DNA of 64,000 bases from Lithodes maja (Eukaryota; Arthropoda; Malacostraca; Decapoda; Lithodidae), in contig JBAKBP010000687.1 in the NCBI GenBank assembly GCA_037953745.1, positions 1-64,000 of the forward strand, written 5' to 3'. How positions within the stretch are numbered: the first letter of the stretch is position 1; each line of letters opens with the position of its first letter. This document shows positions 11,895 to 22,672 of the stretch, piece by piece. The notes below the pieces were generated by a model, which saw only the letters and a list, made by a program, of their open reading frames with translations, had not been told where the DNA came from and made no database searches. The translations under genes were made by a program, and so were the position numbers.

Positions 11895-12013
11895 ACTGAC
11901 AACGTTTGTGCCTGAGTCAGCGTCTACCATCCAGAAGTTGCTGTCGTGGCTAACGGGGCGACGACCAGAATTCCTCGACCCCAAGCTCATAGCACAGGGC
12001 CGAGGCAGGGAAG
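11895..12013 (+). CDS. B9D1: B9D1 exon 4
   Basis: The acceptor is CTTCTCTTAG. After completing an Arg codon it encodes [19 protein letters not shown] and [20 protein letters not shown]. This matches the human block [27 protein letters not shown]...QGEGRE closely. It ends with one base of a Val codon at the donor GTAAGC (12014). Confidence 0.93.
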
Positions 12014-12104
12014 GTAAGCTCTGGCACTATTAACACCCTCACAGATAATTAAAGCTCCAGTCACACAAGCAAGTTTATTGAAAAAAATAATAATTTATCT
12101 TTAT

Positions 12105-12870
12105 TATTGCTTGTGCACATACATATACAAATTAAAGACCGAGTGCTCCACACGAAGCCCGGTTCCGATCTCACGTCCTAATTGCTCTCCAGGAAGCCCT
12201 GTTAAGAGCTGCATCACTTGTCAGGTTCTTTGATTCAAGACCAGACTGCAAAGTCCGATTCCACGTCTTTTTTGGTCCGCCCCTTGGTGCAACTCCCTCC
12301 ACATTCATGGACTTGCATCTTTTCACTCAGCTTTGTTCATCCATCCTCTCCACATTCCCAAACCATCCAAGCCTGCTAGTATGCATCTCATCACTGATAT
12401 TCTTGATACCTAACCTTCTCCTTAGCTCTTCACTTGATATCCTATCTTGCAGCTTGGCACCACACATCCATCTCACCATTCTCATCTCATTGTTTCATTC
12501 TGTTGGTATCATCCGCTTTGACAGGCCACGTTTCTGCAACATATGTCATTGCGCTTGTATCGCATGAAGCGTACCGGTACACCTTTCCCTTCAAGGGGAG
12601 AGGGGGACTTCTCATGGCGAGTAGTGGCAAAAGTTCTCTAAACTTTCCCCAGCCGCATCTTATTCTGGCGATAGTGGCGGCCTCGGCCCCACCACCGGCA
12701 GAGATGGTATCTCCCAAGTAGCAAAACTTGTCCACCATCTCCAGGGCCTCAATGCCAAAGTCAACACTCTCGAGCCGGTCATTGAATACAAGCTCACCTT
12801 TGCATACTATGCCTACAAATTTCTCAATTTCGGACTTCTTCTTGGTAGAGGTCCCTTTATGATGTGACAC
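12105..12870 (-). pseudogene. Non-LTR retrotransposon RT C-terminal fragment (RTE-like)
   Basis: Read on the minus strand, the frame 12870-12487 encodes the post-catalytic region KFCYLGDTISAGGG, IARIRCGWGKFRELLP and AETWPVK. It continues, after a frame change, with MVRWMCGAKLQDRIS and RLGWFGNVERMD. These are hallmark C-terminal motifs of the RTE-like group (YLGD, WFG..ERM). No catalytic YADD/FADD is included, so this is a dead 5'-truncated copy. The region to about 12105 is its 3' UTR, also found as a relic at 6112-6252. Confidence 0.75.
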
Positions 12871-14675
12871 CGGCTAAAGTCTGTACATCACACCTTCAGC
12901 TGCTTAACAGACCCCACATGATATTGCATTTTACAGTACTAACACTAATCAACGACATCCATCAACATACCCATATTCCTCACCAAGCCCTCTATAACCC
13001 ATCATCTCCAGACATCACCTTTTGCTCCCCAGAACTCGCCCCCACAACATCCTGGAGGGCGGTCAGAACCTTAGGCTCTGACCACCTCCCGATCATTATC
13101 ACCACCAAAACCAGACTCACCCCAGCTAGCCACAAACACACATACACCAATTATAAAAGAGCTAACTGGGAAGCATTCACAAATGAGACAGAACAACACT
13201 TCACAACTCTAAACAGTACACCCATCACTAACATCAACAATGTTGTACACATACTCAATAAAACTATCCAAAACACTGACAAGAAACACATTCCAAGAGG
13301 TAACAGAAAAAGACACAACCCCAACTTCACACCAGAAATTCAAAACCTCATCAGACAACGCGACCTACTGAAACACTCCCCAGCACCCCACACACAAGAC
13401 ATCACACAACAAATTCAAGCACTCAACACCCAAACTAACAACAAAATACAAGAACAACAAAAGCTAAATTGGAATAACTTCCTACAAACACTTGATCACA
13501 AAACAAACTCCAAAAAACTCTACAAAACACTAAACAGCATCACACTTTCCAACAGCAACACAACACAATCACATGCTGCAATCACAACAACAGACTCTAC
13601 TCCTTCATGTAAACAACAAGCAAACACTCTCATCAATCACTTTTCACATGTCAGCCACCTAAAACCTCACAAAGACGACCGACGTGTCATCCGACGTAAG
13701 AGACAATTCCCCACAGACCCTGACTATACACCCTTCACCAATCACCAGACAAAGCATATCATCAACAATCTCAAGCACTCACCCGCCTGTGGCCTAGACA
13801 ACATAAGCAACATACACCTCAGACACCTGGGACCACAAGGCATACAAGCACTCACTAACATATCAAACTACAGCTATTCACACAACACAATACCAGACAT
13901 TTGGAAGCATGGTATCATCATCACATTCCCCAAACCCAACAAAGACCCCACGCTACCCTCCTCGCACCGCCCCATCACACTCCTTTGCTCCCCCTCCAAA
14001 GTCATGGAACGCCTAGTATTACAACTAATTACACCTGACCTACCCCTAGCTCCAACACAACATGGCTTTAGGCCACTGCACTCCACAAACACTCTTCTCA
14101 CAGACCTTACACAAAGAGATTTCGACGGCATCAACTCAGCTAGACCACCACACAGATCACTATTAGCCACACTCGACATTAGTAAAGCCTTTGATGCCAT
14201 CCCCCGCCACAACCTAACAAACAAAATCTACAACACAAACATGCACAACAACACAAAAAGGTGGCTGGCCAACTTCCTAGCAGGCAGATGTGCACACGTA
14301 TCTTTTGCCGGTCAGTCATCTAAAATCAGAAACTTTCCAAACGGAGTCCCACAAGGATCCGTCCTATCGCCCGCACTCTTCAATCTGTACATGCACGATA
14401 TAACTACACCCAATACGCCCCAAATAAACTTAGCCTCCTATGCAGATGACATAACACTCACATGCACACACCATGACCCAAAAAGAGCAACAGATCTCCT
14501 TCAACCCTATCTCAACACACTACATGGCTGGTGCACTACAAACAGACTTAATCTAGCCCCAGCCAAATCCACCGCAACCCTGCTCACAAGTTGGACAGAA
14601 GAACACGAATACATCCCTCAACTCACCATAAACAACACACCCCTAACACATACACACACACACACAAAATCCTAG
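12864..14675 (+). pseudogene. LINE ORF2 part 1: endonuclease end and RT
   Basis: The frame shows the endonuclease tail motif GSDHLPI, followed by a reverse transcriptase. RT motifs are SHRPITLL, TLDISKAFDAIPRH (motif A), GVPQGSVLSP (motif B) and SYADDITL (motif C, codons near 14436-14456), so the catalytic residues are intact. The frame runs into an (AC)n microsatellite at 14647-14667 and stops. The true frame continues from 14591 in the next phase, so a repeat-length change has broken the ORF. The start codon at 12864 is incidental because the element is 5'-truncated. Confidence 0.75.
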
Positions 14676-15592
14676 GAGTAACATATGATACTCGTATGAC
14701 ATTCAAACAGCACACCACAAACATTAAAAAGAAACTGACACCCAGACTTAACGCCCTCAGGTCACTTGCTCACACAAAATTTGGACACAACAAAGAAACT
14801 ACCACCACAGTATATAAACAATACATAAGATCAGTGATGGAATACGCAAGCCCAGCCTGGGCTTCTAACCTAGCTGAAACACATCATAAGACCTTACAGA
14901 CTATTCAAAACAAAGCCCTGAAGATCATTACAGGTTGCACAGCTACTTCACCCACAGATCACCTACATCAAGAAACTAAAATCCTCAAAGTCAAAGACCA
15001 TCTGGACATGAGAGGCACTCAATTCCTGGCAGCAGCCTCTACGAACCAAGACCACCCACTAAACTACATGGCAACACACCCACAGACACCAAGAAATATC
15101 AAAACAACACCCAGCACACGGTATCACACACAATTATTGTCCTCTCTCCCTCCCTGCCCACCCCGAACCAACTTCCAAAAGCACATCAATACTCGTATCT
15201 CTCACCGATCCATCCACTCACTCACAGACAACACGCAGCTGCATGCACGACCTCCCGAAATCCATACTTCCGAATCCTCCCTTCCTCGCGAGGACAGAGT
15301 CCACCTGGCCAGGCTGAGATGCGGACACCATCCAGCTCTCCGGAGCTATCAGAAGAGACTGGATGACTCCGTTGTCGACGCCTGCCCGGGATGTAACACA
15401 GCACCCCATACCATTAAACACATCATAGAAGACTGCATTTCACACAACCACTTATGCCAACAACACAATCTACACTCAATGAGAGCTCTGTGGGAAAGCC
15501 CGATCGTGGCCATGGCCTTTCTCAGGGACTCGGGGCTGTTCGGCCAGGCAGCTTAGGGAACAACAACAACAACTACAACTAACACTAATACT
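12871..15592 (+). mobile_element. Jockey/I-superfamily-like LINE, 5'-truncated
   Basis: It extends from the end of an endonuclease domain to a (CAA)n tail at 15556-15580. The sense strand is very rich in A and C and poor in G. Its last 65 bp (GACTCGGGGCTGTTCGGCC..) are shared with the SINE-like family at 18366-18835 and elsewhere, suggesting this LINE group mobilises that family. Confidence 0.75.
14660..15556 (+). pseudogene. LINE ORF2 part 2: RT thumb and C-terminal zinc-knuckle-like end
   Basis: This continues the preceding ORF after the (AC)n frameshift (ILGVTYDTRMTF, EYASPAWASN). Near the C-terminus is CPGCNTAPHTIKHIIEDC, a C-x2-C...H-x3-H...C cluster common in Jockey/I-type elements. 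The stop at 15554-15556 is followed directly by the (CAA)n tail. No RNase H domain is seen. Confidence 0.75.
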
Positions 15593-15874
15593 ATTACCCC
15601 TTTTAGAAATTATATACTACTGTATACCGTATGTCCAGTATATATTATATCGGTACATATTGCCTGTCGAAGTACCAATCTGTGGGTTCCCGGACAATTC
15701 AATCAGTAGATCATTTCAACCTGTGCCAAATCATCGAGGGCCCATCAAACCAGTGTCAATATAAAGTCCCAACCTAAGCAAAAAGTATTGGTTGAGAACT
15801 ATTGGTTGAAATGTCCAGTCACCCAATCTGTGTAGTGAGAATACTTTCAAGCAATATATTTTCCTGTTCCCAAG

Positions 15875-16044
15875 TGACGCGTGTCCGGTCCCAGGGCGAG
15901 GTAAGAGTGAGCTTCAGTGTGATGATGAAGGATATGGCCAAGTTGGGGTACGACTGTGGTGGCTCGGGAAAGTCCACCACTTATCTGGGTGTTCAACCAC
16001 AACGCACAGTTACTGTACCCAGGGAAGGTCATAGTGAAGCTTAA
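15875..16044 (+). CDS. B9D1: B9D1 exon 5 (terminal)
   Basis: The acceptor is TTCCCAAG. It completes the Val codon and encodes TRVRSQGEVRVSFSVMMKDM followed by AKLGYD, matching the human [26 protein letters not shown]. A family-variable tail of about 28 residues then ends in TAA at 16042-16044. That stop lies inside the TTAA target site of a MITE (16041-16044), so the annotated 3' UTR is transposon sequence. Confidence 0.92.
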
Positions 16045-16407
16045 GGGGGGGGATGGTTCACATTTTGGTTGATTTTTTCATTTATTAATTATTTTTCTAG
16101 TTTCCTCCCTATACCTCCATCAAACTTAAAAACAACATCCATTAGATCTCCTTGCTAGATTAATTTGTACATTTTTTGGTAGAAAAAATTTCCGGCCTAA
16201 GGCCGGTTCTTTCTAAATTACAGGATCACTATCGTTCGCCAGGAAAAAAATTGTCAGCTAAATAGCACGAAAGGTCTAACACTGACAAGGAAATGGGGCG
16301 GAAGGTCTTAAAATCGACAAACTAATGGGACAAACATCAGAAAATCTGAAAACTAATGGGGCTAAACATGAGGGAGAAGGGGATCTAGAAAAACGACCCA
16401 TCTCCCC
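16045..16407 (-). mobile_element. Family A TTAA element at the B9D1 stop codon
   Basis: It is flanked by TTAA at 16041-16044 and 16408-16411. The termini are G-rich (GGGGGG inward from the left) and C-rich (TCTCCCC at the right). The body matches 38472-38834 in reverse orientation. It is non-coding. Confidence 0.7.
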
Positions 16408-16411
16408 TTAA

Positions 16412-16610
16412 CCCTTTCAATATACGATGACGCATTTGTTTTCTAGCTATTATTAGACATTTATTCAGATTAGGAAGGGTATATGGAAGTCAGAGGGTTA
16501 ATTGAGATAATCTTTACCCTTTTAATTCCCACAGATCCTTCCTAAGTTGTATAAAATCGTCTAATAATAGCCAATATAAACTGTCAAAATGCGGCATATT
16601 CCTCAAGGGG
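16412..16610. mobile_element. MITE family B copy
   Basis: It starts CCCTTTCAATATACGATGACG immediately after TTAA (16408-16411) and ends in CTCAAGGGG. The two arms are inverted. It shares its left TTAA with the neighbouring family A element, and the right target is mutated to CTAA. Confidence 0.7.
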
Positions 16611-16942
16611 CTAAGTTAAGTTTATATAATTTTAAGGAATTACACTGGTCTAGTCGTTTAGTGCTCTCTCGTACCTAACCATCTCATTTTCACTTTTTGT
16701 CCAACTTTTGTTTCTCCTCGCCCATTTCTCTCTATTTTAATTATAATGTAAAACTTTCAAAATAAACAAACCAAAACTTGGACGAACACAGTAAAAAGAC
16801 AAAACAACTAATCAAAATTGCTATGTGGAAACAACCCTTAGCAAAATAATAATTTCTAAATAAAAGAACACAATCCACCACATAGGGTGTACATTACAGT
16901 ACTACATGAACAAGTCGATCTGTTTCCCAAGCAAACTATAGG

Positions 16943-17145
16943 TAGCGCCAACGAACTTGACAATAATCTTGATCCCTGACCTCTCTGTAACTCAAAAGGG
17001 CCTAGAGCAAACTGGCTGTAAATATCCAAACCTATTTCCTGGTGGACTCTTCCCAAATGATAGAAACGTCAGCCGGATTGCTTTCATTCATTTTGAGTTA
17101 TAAGGAGTTAAGGGGTCAAGATTATTGTCAAGTTCGCTGGCGTTA
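16943..17145. mobile_element. MITE family C, copy 2
   Basis: Same element as 1780-1976, with inverted ends TAGCGCCA and TGGCGTTA. Flanking CTATAG and TATAAT suggest a TATA-like target. Confidence 0.7.
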
Positions 17146-17540
17146 CTATAATCGCACATATAACAATGCACAATGATTTAGCTGGGTAGTCCACCTTAGG
17201 TCAGAGTAAAGATCCTGTAGCAAGAGAGATCGGCCAGCATTTCTTTTTTTTTAGCACCATCATTTTCAAACAGCTGGGAGAAAATATATTTCTGATCATG
17301 TAGAATGTATTCTTAAAAGCGACTGATACAGAACGAACATTTTGGGAATGAATGTTGTTTAAGACATTCACATGTCTTAAGGTAATGTCATTACTGTATT
17401 CAAGTTATTTTGTTCACTAATAGCATTGCAAAAAAAGATTTTGTTAATGAACACAAATGTTGAATCCAAAGACCAAACTACAGTATATATCCTATACTAG
17501 TGTTGCCATGGATATGGTCATTTATCAAAATTATGAGTAC
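17146..17540. other. Unassigned interval
   Basis: AT-rich sequence with no gene or recognised repeat. Confidence 0.4.
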
Positions 17541-17544
17541 TAAT

Positions 17545-17692
17545 GTCTTGATAGCGTAATGCATAAATGCGCGGAATTTTGGTGTGAGTATCCTAGGTTC
17601 GAGTCCATGGAGTGCCACATGTATTTGTTGATTTCATTAATTGAGTTTAGAAGTAAAGTTGGTTGGTGAAAAAATATGAATCATTGGCAGCA
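17545..17692 (+). repeat. tRNA-derived SINE-like repeat, copy 1
   Basis: It carries a polymerase III B-box-like GGTTCGAGTCC at about 17596-17606. The body TGGAGTGCCACATGTATTTG through AAAGTTGGTTGGTGAAAAAA recurs at 42225-42330. The A-box half is degenerate. Confidence 0.55.
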
Positions 17693-17819
17693 ATATGGCG
17701 GAAGTTGGCCAATCTCTTTTACTATAATATAACCATAGCCAAAAAAAAAAGAAAAATGTACAGTACTGAACTTTAAATTTTCTCAGTAATTTTTCTCTTA
17801 TTGCTTCTTTTTTTGGAGT

Positions 17820-18178
17820 AAGGGGTCGGGCGCAAGTTCGACTAGATAATAGTCCATCAGGCGCCTGGCCCGGGGGGACGATTAATATGAAGGGTGTGCC
17901 TGGAAGTGTGGTGGGAGGGCTTGTGGCTTTGGCTCCGCTGCATGTCTGCCTGCCGAGATCGGAACCTGTCAGGGGCCGGGGGAGTGCTGGAGCGACCTTG
18001 GTAACCCTGGTCTCTGGGTCTTCTCCTGGGTGACCTGGATGTGTGTGAGTTTGTGTTTTTTATCTGTGTTTATTTTTTGTTTTATGTTGTTTTTGTGTTT
18101 TCCCTGTTCTTGCTCTGTCTTGAGTCGGCTACCCCCAAAATGGGGATTGGGCCTGAGCATATAGATAGATAGATAGCT
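17820..18178 (+). repeat. SINE-like repeat with (GATA)n tail
   Basis: A GC-richer body ends in GAGTCGGCTACCCCCAAAAT, then GGGGATTGGGCCTGAGCATA, then (ATAG)n. The end module recurs at 35850-35935, about 36015-36160 (inverted), 37377-37410 (inverted) and 55625-55720 (inverted). Tetranucleotide tails are typical of RTE-mobilised elements. Confidence 0.6.
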
Positions 18179-18365
18179 TCTTTTTCCCATTTTTCTAGCT
18201 TCTTTCTTTTCACTTAATACTTCTGTTTTCTGTCTTTATATTACAGTATCTTCTTTCTTCTCTTCACCCCTTCTTTCTCTGTTCTATCTTTTCTCTTTTA
18301 TCTAGTCGGTAATAAGTGCCTTTTGAATAGATTCTGTATGCAAGTATTACTTAGATTACTTGGGC

Positions 18366-18835
18366 GGGTGCCCAACCCCGAAAAGGGTTAAAATAGGGGA
18401 GCTATCCCCCCGCCAAAGGCGGATGTGGTGATGGGCTGGTCTATCAGAGTGAAAACTGAGCGACCTCTGCCATACCCATAGCTTACTCTGACTGTTCCTT
18501 TTACTTATATATTTTCTAGATCTCAAGTGACGGCGTCTCTTGCGTGGATTGACCTAATCTACCAAGATTGGAAGCCAAAGTGTCACATCTTTCCTTTGCC
18601 CCTCAACTTTCTCTTCATAATTGCTGAGGGGCACAGGGCCCTGGGTGGGGCTTTGGTTTCCCGGGCGTTTCCGCACCCTCCTCAGCTCCCCGCCATGGAG
18701 TGGCTTCGGTCACCCAGGCATTATTGTGGTCGGCAGGGAGGGTTCTGTGGGGGCGCTCGGTTATGGCCTTGGCCTTGCTCGGGGCCTTGGGGCTGTTCGG
18801 CCAGGCAGCTTGGGGAAAAACAACAACAAACAACT
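18366..18835 (+). mobile_element. SINE-like family S with (CAA)n tail, full copy
   Basis: It runs from GGCGGGTGCCCAACCCCG to GGGGAAAAACAACAACAAAC. Copies lie at 34575-34834, 34998-35402, 59362-59895 (minus) and 59897-60150 (minus). Its 3' terminal segment GGGGCTGTTCGGCCAGGCAG is shared with the Jockey-like LINE (15530-15553). The overlapping ORFs on both strands are incidental. Confidence 0.7.
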
Positions 18836-20097
18836 TAGATTACTTGGATATTTTCTTGTAAACTGTCATTGCCAAATCCAGTAATGTTAACCAATGTTTA
18901 GAGAGTATAGAGCATTATATTTATAGTATTGGAGTGTATCCGTGAAAAGGTAACTAATTATATGAATTTGTATATTAATTCTGAGGTATCAATTCCCTAA
19001 ATTATTGTAGTATTTATTACTTAACACAGAGACCCTCGAGAACAACCGCCTGAGTGTCAACTATGTCATACTACATTAACAGTCCATAATTTTCTCTGTG
19101 TTTGTCCGGCGTATGAGCCAGAACGACGTTGATTCATGCAGCACACCTCGGTACACTCTATTCTTTCTGAGTCAACTTTCTTCAATTTCACTCCTATTAC
19201 ACAATTCCTGAAAGCCACCAAACTTTATGATGATATCTGACTACTGACAGTTACATGACTTGACTTTGCACCTCCTCACTGAACAGTAGCCTTGTGAGGG
19301 CCCTGGCACAGTGGGCTAGTATAAAATAAATGCTTCAACAACAACAACTACGGTATTACTTTATGGGCAGTTTGAATTAAGCGACCCTCTCCCGTGAACA
19401 GGAATCTATCTATCTACCTATCTAACCATCCACATCTCTCCCTCTACCCAATACATACATACATAAAACAGTACAACAAAGACTTGCCACAGCACAGCCC
19501 CATCATGTCACCACAGTGGCCGATGTTGGTATAGTGCTAACAGTGTCTCAGCAAGACTCAACAAAGTCCCACTGAAGCACTTGCACAAACTTGATAATCG
19601 AATATATTGTATATATTGCCTTGGCATATGGAAGCATATGAGGGTGGTTCATTCGAGGCCACCCCTCCGGGACGTCATTTTGCAAATTTAAGCTTTTGAA
19701 TGAGGTCAACATTTATCTGTGCTACATTGAAGCCAAATATCACATGACTCAAATACAAGATCTGCCTGTGTGAGGTCGCATATTAGCTCAGTCAAATGAA
19801 AGCTCACAGCTGCCTAACTCTTTCTGGGTACCATGATGCACCTTTTCATTTTATTCTGGCAATTATTAGATGATTGTATAACTTTATAAAGGGTCTGTGT
19901 AGGTTATTAAGATAGATTTGTCCCACTTGATTGCTAGTGGTTCTTCCTAAGCTAAAAAGCTAAAGTAGTTTAATGCTAGTAACAATAACATGGAAAAAGG
20001 TATCGTGTTGCTAAGATACTATAGTTAAGATGAACCGATTTATAGTACAAATTGAATATTACCTATGTTTTAATGAAGTGTTACAAATTCACTGGGA
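18836..20097. other. Unassigned interval with an RTE tail relic
   Basis: Mostly AT-rich unique sequence. At about 19625-19675 (TGAGGGTGGTTCATTCGAGGCCACCCC) there is a short RTE 3' end relic. No gene is seen. Confidence 0.45.
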
Positions 20098-20105
20098 AAA
20101 TGAAG

Positions 20106-20309
20106 GGTAAGATTAGGAGTAGTGGGCGTACCACTACTGACATACAGCATAAATCATCTATAAAACATTAACCTAACCTAACCTAACCTAACCTAGTACT
20201 ACATGAATACTAGGTTAGGTTAGGCTAGGTTGTTTGGGTTAGGTTAATGTTTTATAGATGAGTTATGCTGTATGTTGGTAGTGGTATGCCCACTACTCCT
20301 AATCTTACC
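20106..20309. mobile_element. Foldback MITE with telomere-type repeats, 8-bp TSD
   Basis: The two arms are near-perfect reverse complements starting GGTAAGATTAGGAGTAGTGG. Both arms turn into AACCT / AGGTT telomere-like repeats next to a short loop at about 20196-20206. It is flanked by the direct repeat AAATGAAG at 20098-20105 and 20310-20317. An 8-bp TSD points to a hAT-type transposase. Confidence 0.85.
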
Positions 20310-20317
20310 AAATGAAG

Positions 20318-21175
20318 ACCTGTCGCTATTTTCCTCTGTTATTCATATTTCCATATAAATATAATACATACGCACATACAAGCCAAAAATACATTGTGCT
20401 AAACAAGGGGCGTGGATTGCATGATGCACGAGAATGATTGTATAGCGAGTAAGCTCTTCAGAACACCCCCTTCCCTGCACAGTCACCTACATTAGTTCTT
20501 TCATCTCAGTCATCATATACAGTACATGGAAGTCAAATTTGTTATGCATTTTTTAATGATCTGATTAGTCAACTGATATAGAAGAAACTACAGTATACCC
20601 CAAATTTTGTGTGTCAGTAAAGCTATACGGCCCTGTAGTTGAGAGCAGTGTGCAGCTCCCAAGACTCCTACATGGATCCTAGAGGTGGAAAGGTGGTACA
20701 GGGGCCAAAGACCCCCCACATTAACGCTGTGTTGCAGTTGGGGATTCCCCCTTGCCTCTGCTGACCAAGGTTCACGTGTGCATGTATGACTGTCATGCAT
20801 GCATACAAGGTTTTTAGAAAACTACAAGATATTATTTCCATACATAAGATCATAGGGAGGTACAGAACTTATGTAAAAGACTGTGCAGTAGAAACATTAA
20901 AAATAATTTTACAGTAAAAATGGAAACTTAACAAGTCACTATATAAATCTCTATATAAAACAAGTGGAGAGCATATACTGTAATGTAAATATTTACAAAA
21001 AAAACAATGAGTTATGTACACTGAGACAACCATGAAACACAGTGGACTTGATCACATATTACATCTATACTGTATACTCTGTTCATATCAACTCTGCAGC
21101 ATATGCCACCTTCTCCTTATAGTTAGATCTGATTAGGTCAACAGATATGCATCCTTTGGACATAATAAAAGTTCT
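20318..21175. other. Unassigned interval
   Basis: AT-rich sequence with no recognised gene or repeat. The short minus-strand ORFs at 20588-20853 lack recognisable features. Confidence 0.4.
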
Positions 21176-21179
21176 TCAT

Positions 21180-21670
21180 TATTCAACTTCAATAGCCATT
21201 CCATAAATCACTGCTAACCAATCATGTTTGTTCTTCATTAGTGTATTCAGCTTCACTGAATGACTGTCTGATGCCCCAAAAGGGATGGCCAATTGGCCAT
21301 GGCAGAAGCTACCTCCAGGCCCACACTGCCCATTCCTCAGTGACATTTCCACTATGTAGATTAAGACCACTGACAGAGCAGACCCAGATCAGTCCTTACT
21401 TGGATGGCACTTTCATCACTGTTTTGATCTCATCTTTATCCCCGTGGGGGCCCTGGCTAGCAGCACAATGGGCACAAGAGTGTTCGGAAGAGGGGGACCA
21501 CTAGTTCACCACTACAGGGCCACTCTATACACCACTGCCAACCAATCATGTTTGTTTTTCAGTATTCACCTTCAAGGGCCACTCCACACACCACTACCAA
21601 CCATTTATTTTCATCTATAATCATGGATTGAGGATTTGCTGCCAAGTTAATTTAAACAGAGTATAGTAGG
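21180..21670 (-). repeat. Repeat D copy 2 with short tandem units
   Basis: 21262-21515 is the reverse of the 11402-11750 repeat. It is flanked on both sides by an approximately 45-bp unit (GCCACTCCACACACCACTACC and variants) that is also tandem at 42550-42660. Confidence 0.6.
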
Positions 21671-22367
21671 ATATGCAGTACTTCTAGCCATCATACTGCA
21701 CACTCACCATTCCTTCCTTCTCCAATAAACAAATTTTAACATTTGTAAAAGCAGTGTTGGATGTCCCAATGCCTTGCATATTTGAATGGAAATACAGTAT
21801 ACCCAAATGACAGAATTTAGTTTTATTATAAAGATACAAAAGTTTTGACTCACTGTGGAGTTAATACTGCCATCTTTACAATGAAAAATTTTCTTCCGTC
21901 TTTGTTATCAATATTAAAATAAATTTTTAACCTTTGTTAATTTGAATATAATCCCAGGCAAAGAGTGCAACCCTAAGATAGTTAAGTTCAAAGGAAGGAG
22001 GTTGTCTTCAAAATCTATCAGGCAAGGTACACATGTTGGGAAAGAATTTTTTTAAATCTCATAAAAGTATCAAGAACATATTTTTAAAGGCTCGGAGATA
22101 TGCAAACCCATGTAAACCTTGTACAGCATGAATGGTGGCAGAGTAGGAGAGGGGAATCCTGGACTACAACACATCAGTTGTATAGGAGCCCCCGGCTCCA
22201 GCATCACCGTGCCACCTCTCGGTAACTTCAAGTGTGGTTAACATTGGCCCTCTGAGGTGTTACTGTTAGGAAGTATGCTCTTGCTCATAAAATGTATGGA
22301 TTGGATACCACCCATTAGGACATTAGATACAAACTGTACCTAATATGGATCACTACACCTTTAATGT
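21671..22367. other. Unassigned interval before DIRS E1
   Basis: AT-rich flank with no gene recognised. Confidence 0.4.
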
Positions 22368-22379
22368 GTATATTTGTTA

Positions 22380-22672
22380 GTAGTCTTGGCAAATCCAACG
22401 TCAAGGCTATTAACCTAATTGCAATGACGACTTGTCTATTTTGACTGCTATGTCGTCATTCCAACCGCGGTTAAAAAGAAAACGTCTAGAGTCTACTCCT
22501 TATCTTGCTCTAGGAGACGTTGTACATTAACCAAAACTACCACCGAAGGTGAAAAAAGCATTAGAAGAGAAGAAAAAGGGGTTTACCTTAGTTACCGCTC
22601 AAGGCCCATCCCGTGTTCCGTCATGCGCCGATCCCTGTCGAACGTGCGCATGAGCGACCCTCTCTTGTTATC
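22380..22672 (+). repeat. DIRS E1 left inverted terminal repeat
   Basis: Reverse complement of 28853-29145, nearly identical over the whole length. It contains CCGCGGTTAAAAAG and ends near CTCTCTTGTTATCA. Confidence 0.95.

Larger units (their letters stand above)
12014..15874 (+). other. B9D1 intron 4 (transposon-filled)
   Basis: It contains an antisense RT fragment (12105-12870) abutting a sense Jockey-like LINE (about 12870-15590). The last 280 bp before the acceptor hold nothing recognisable. Confidence 0.8.
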
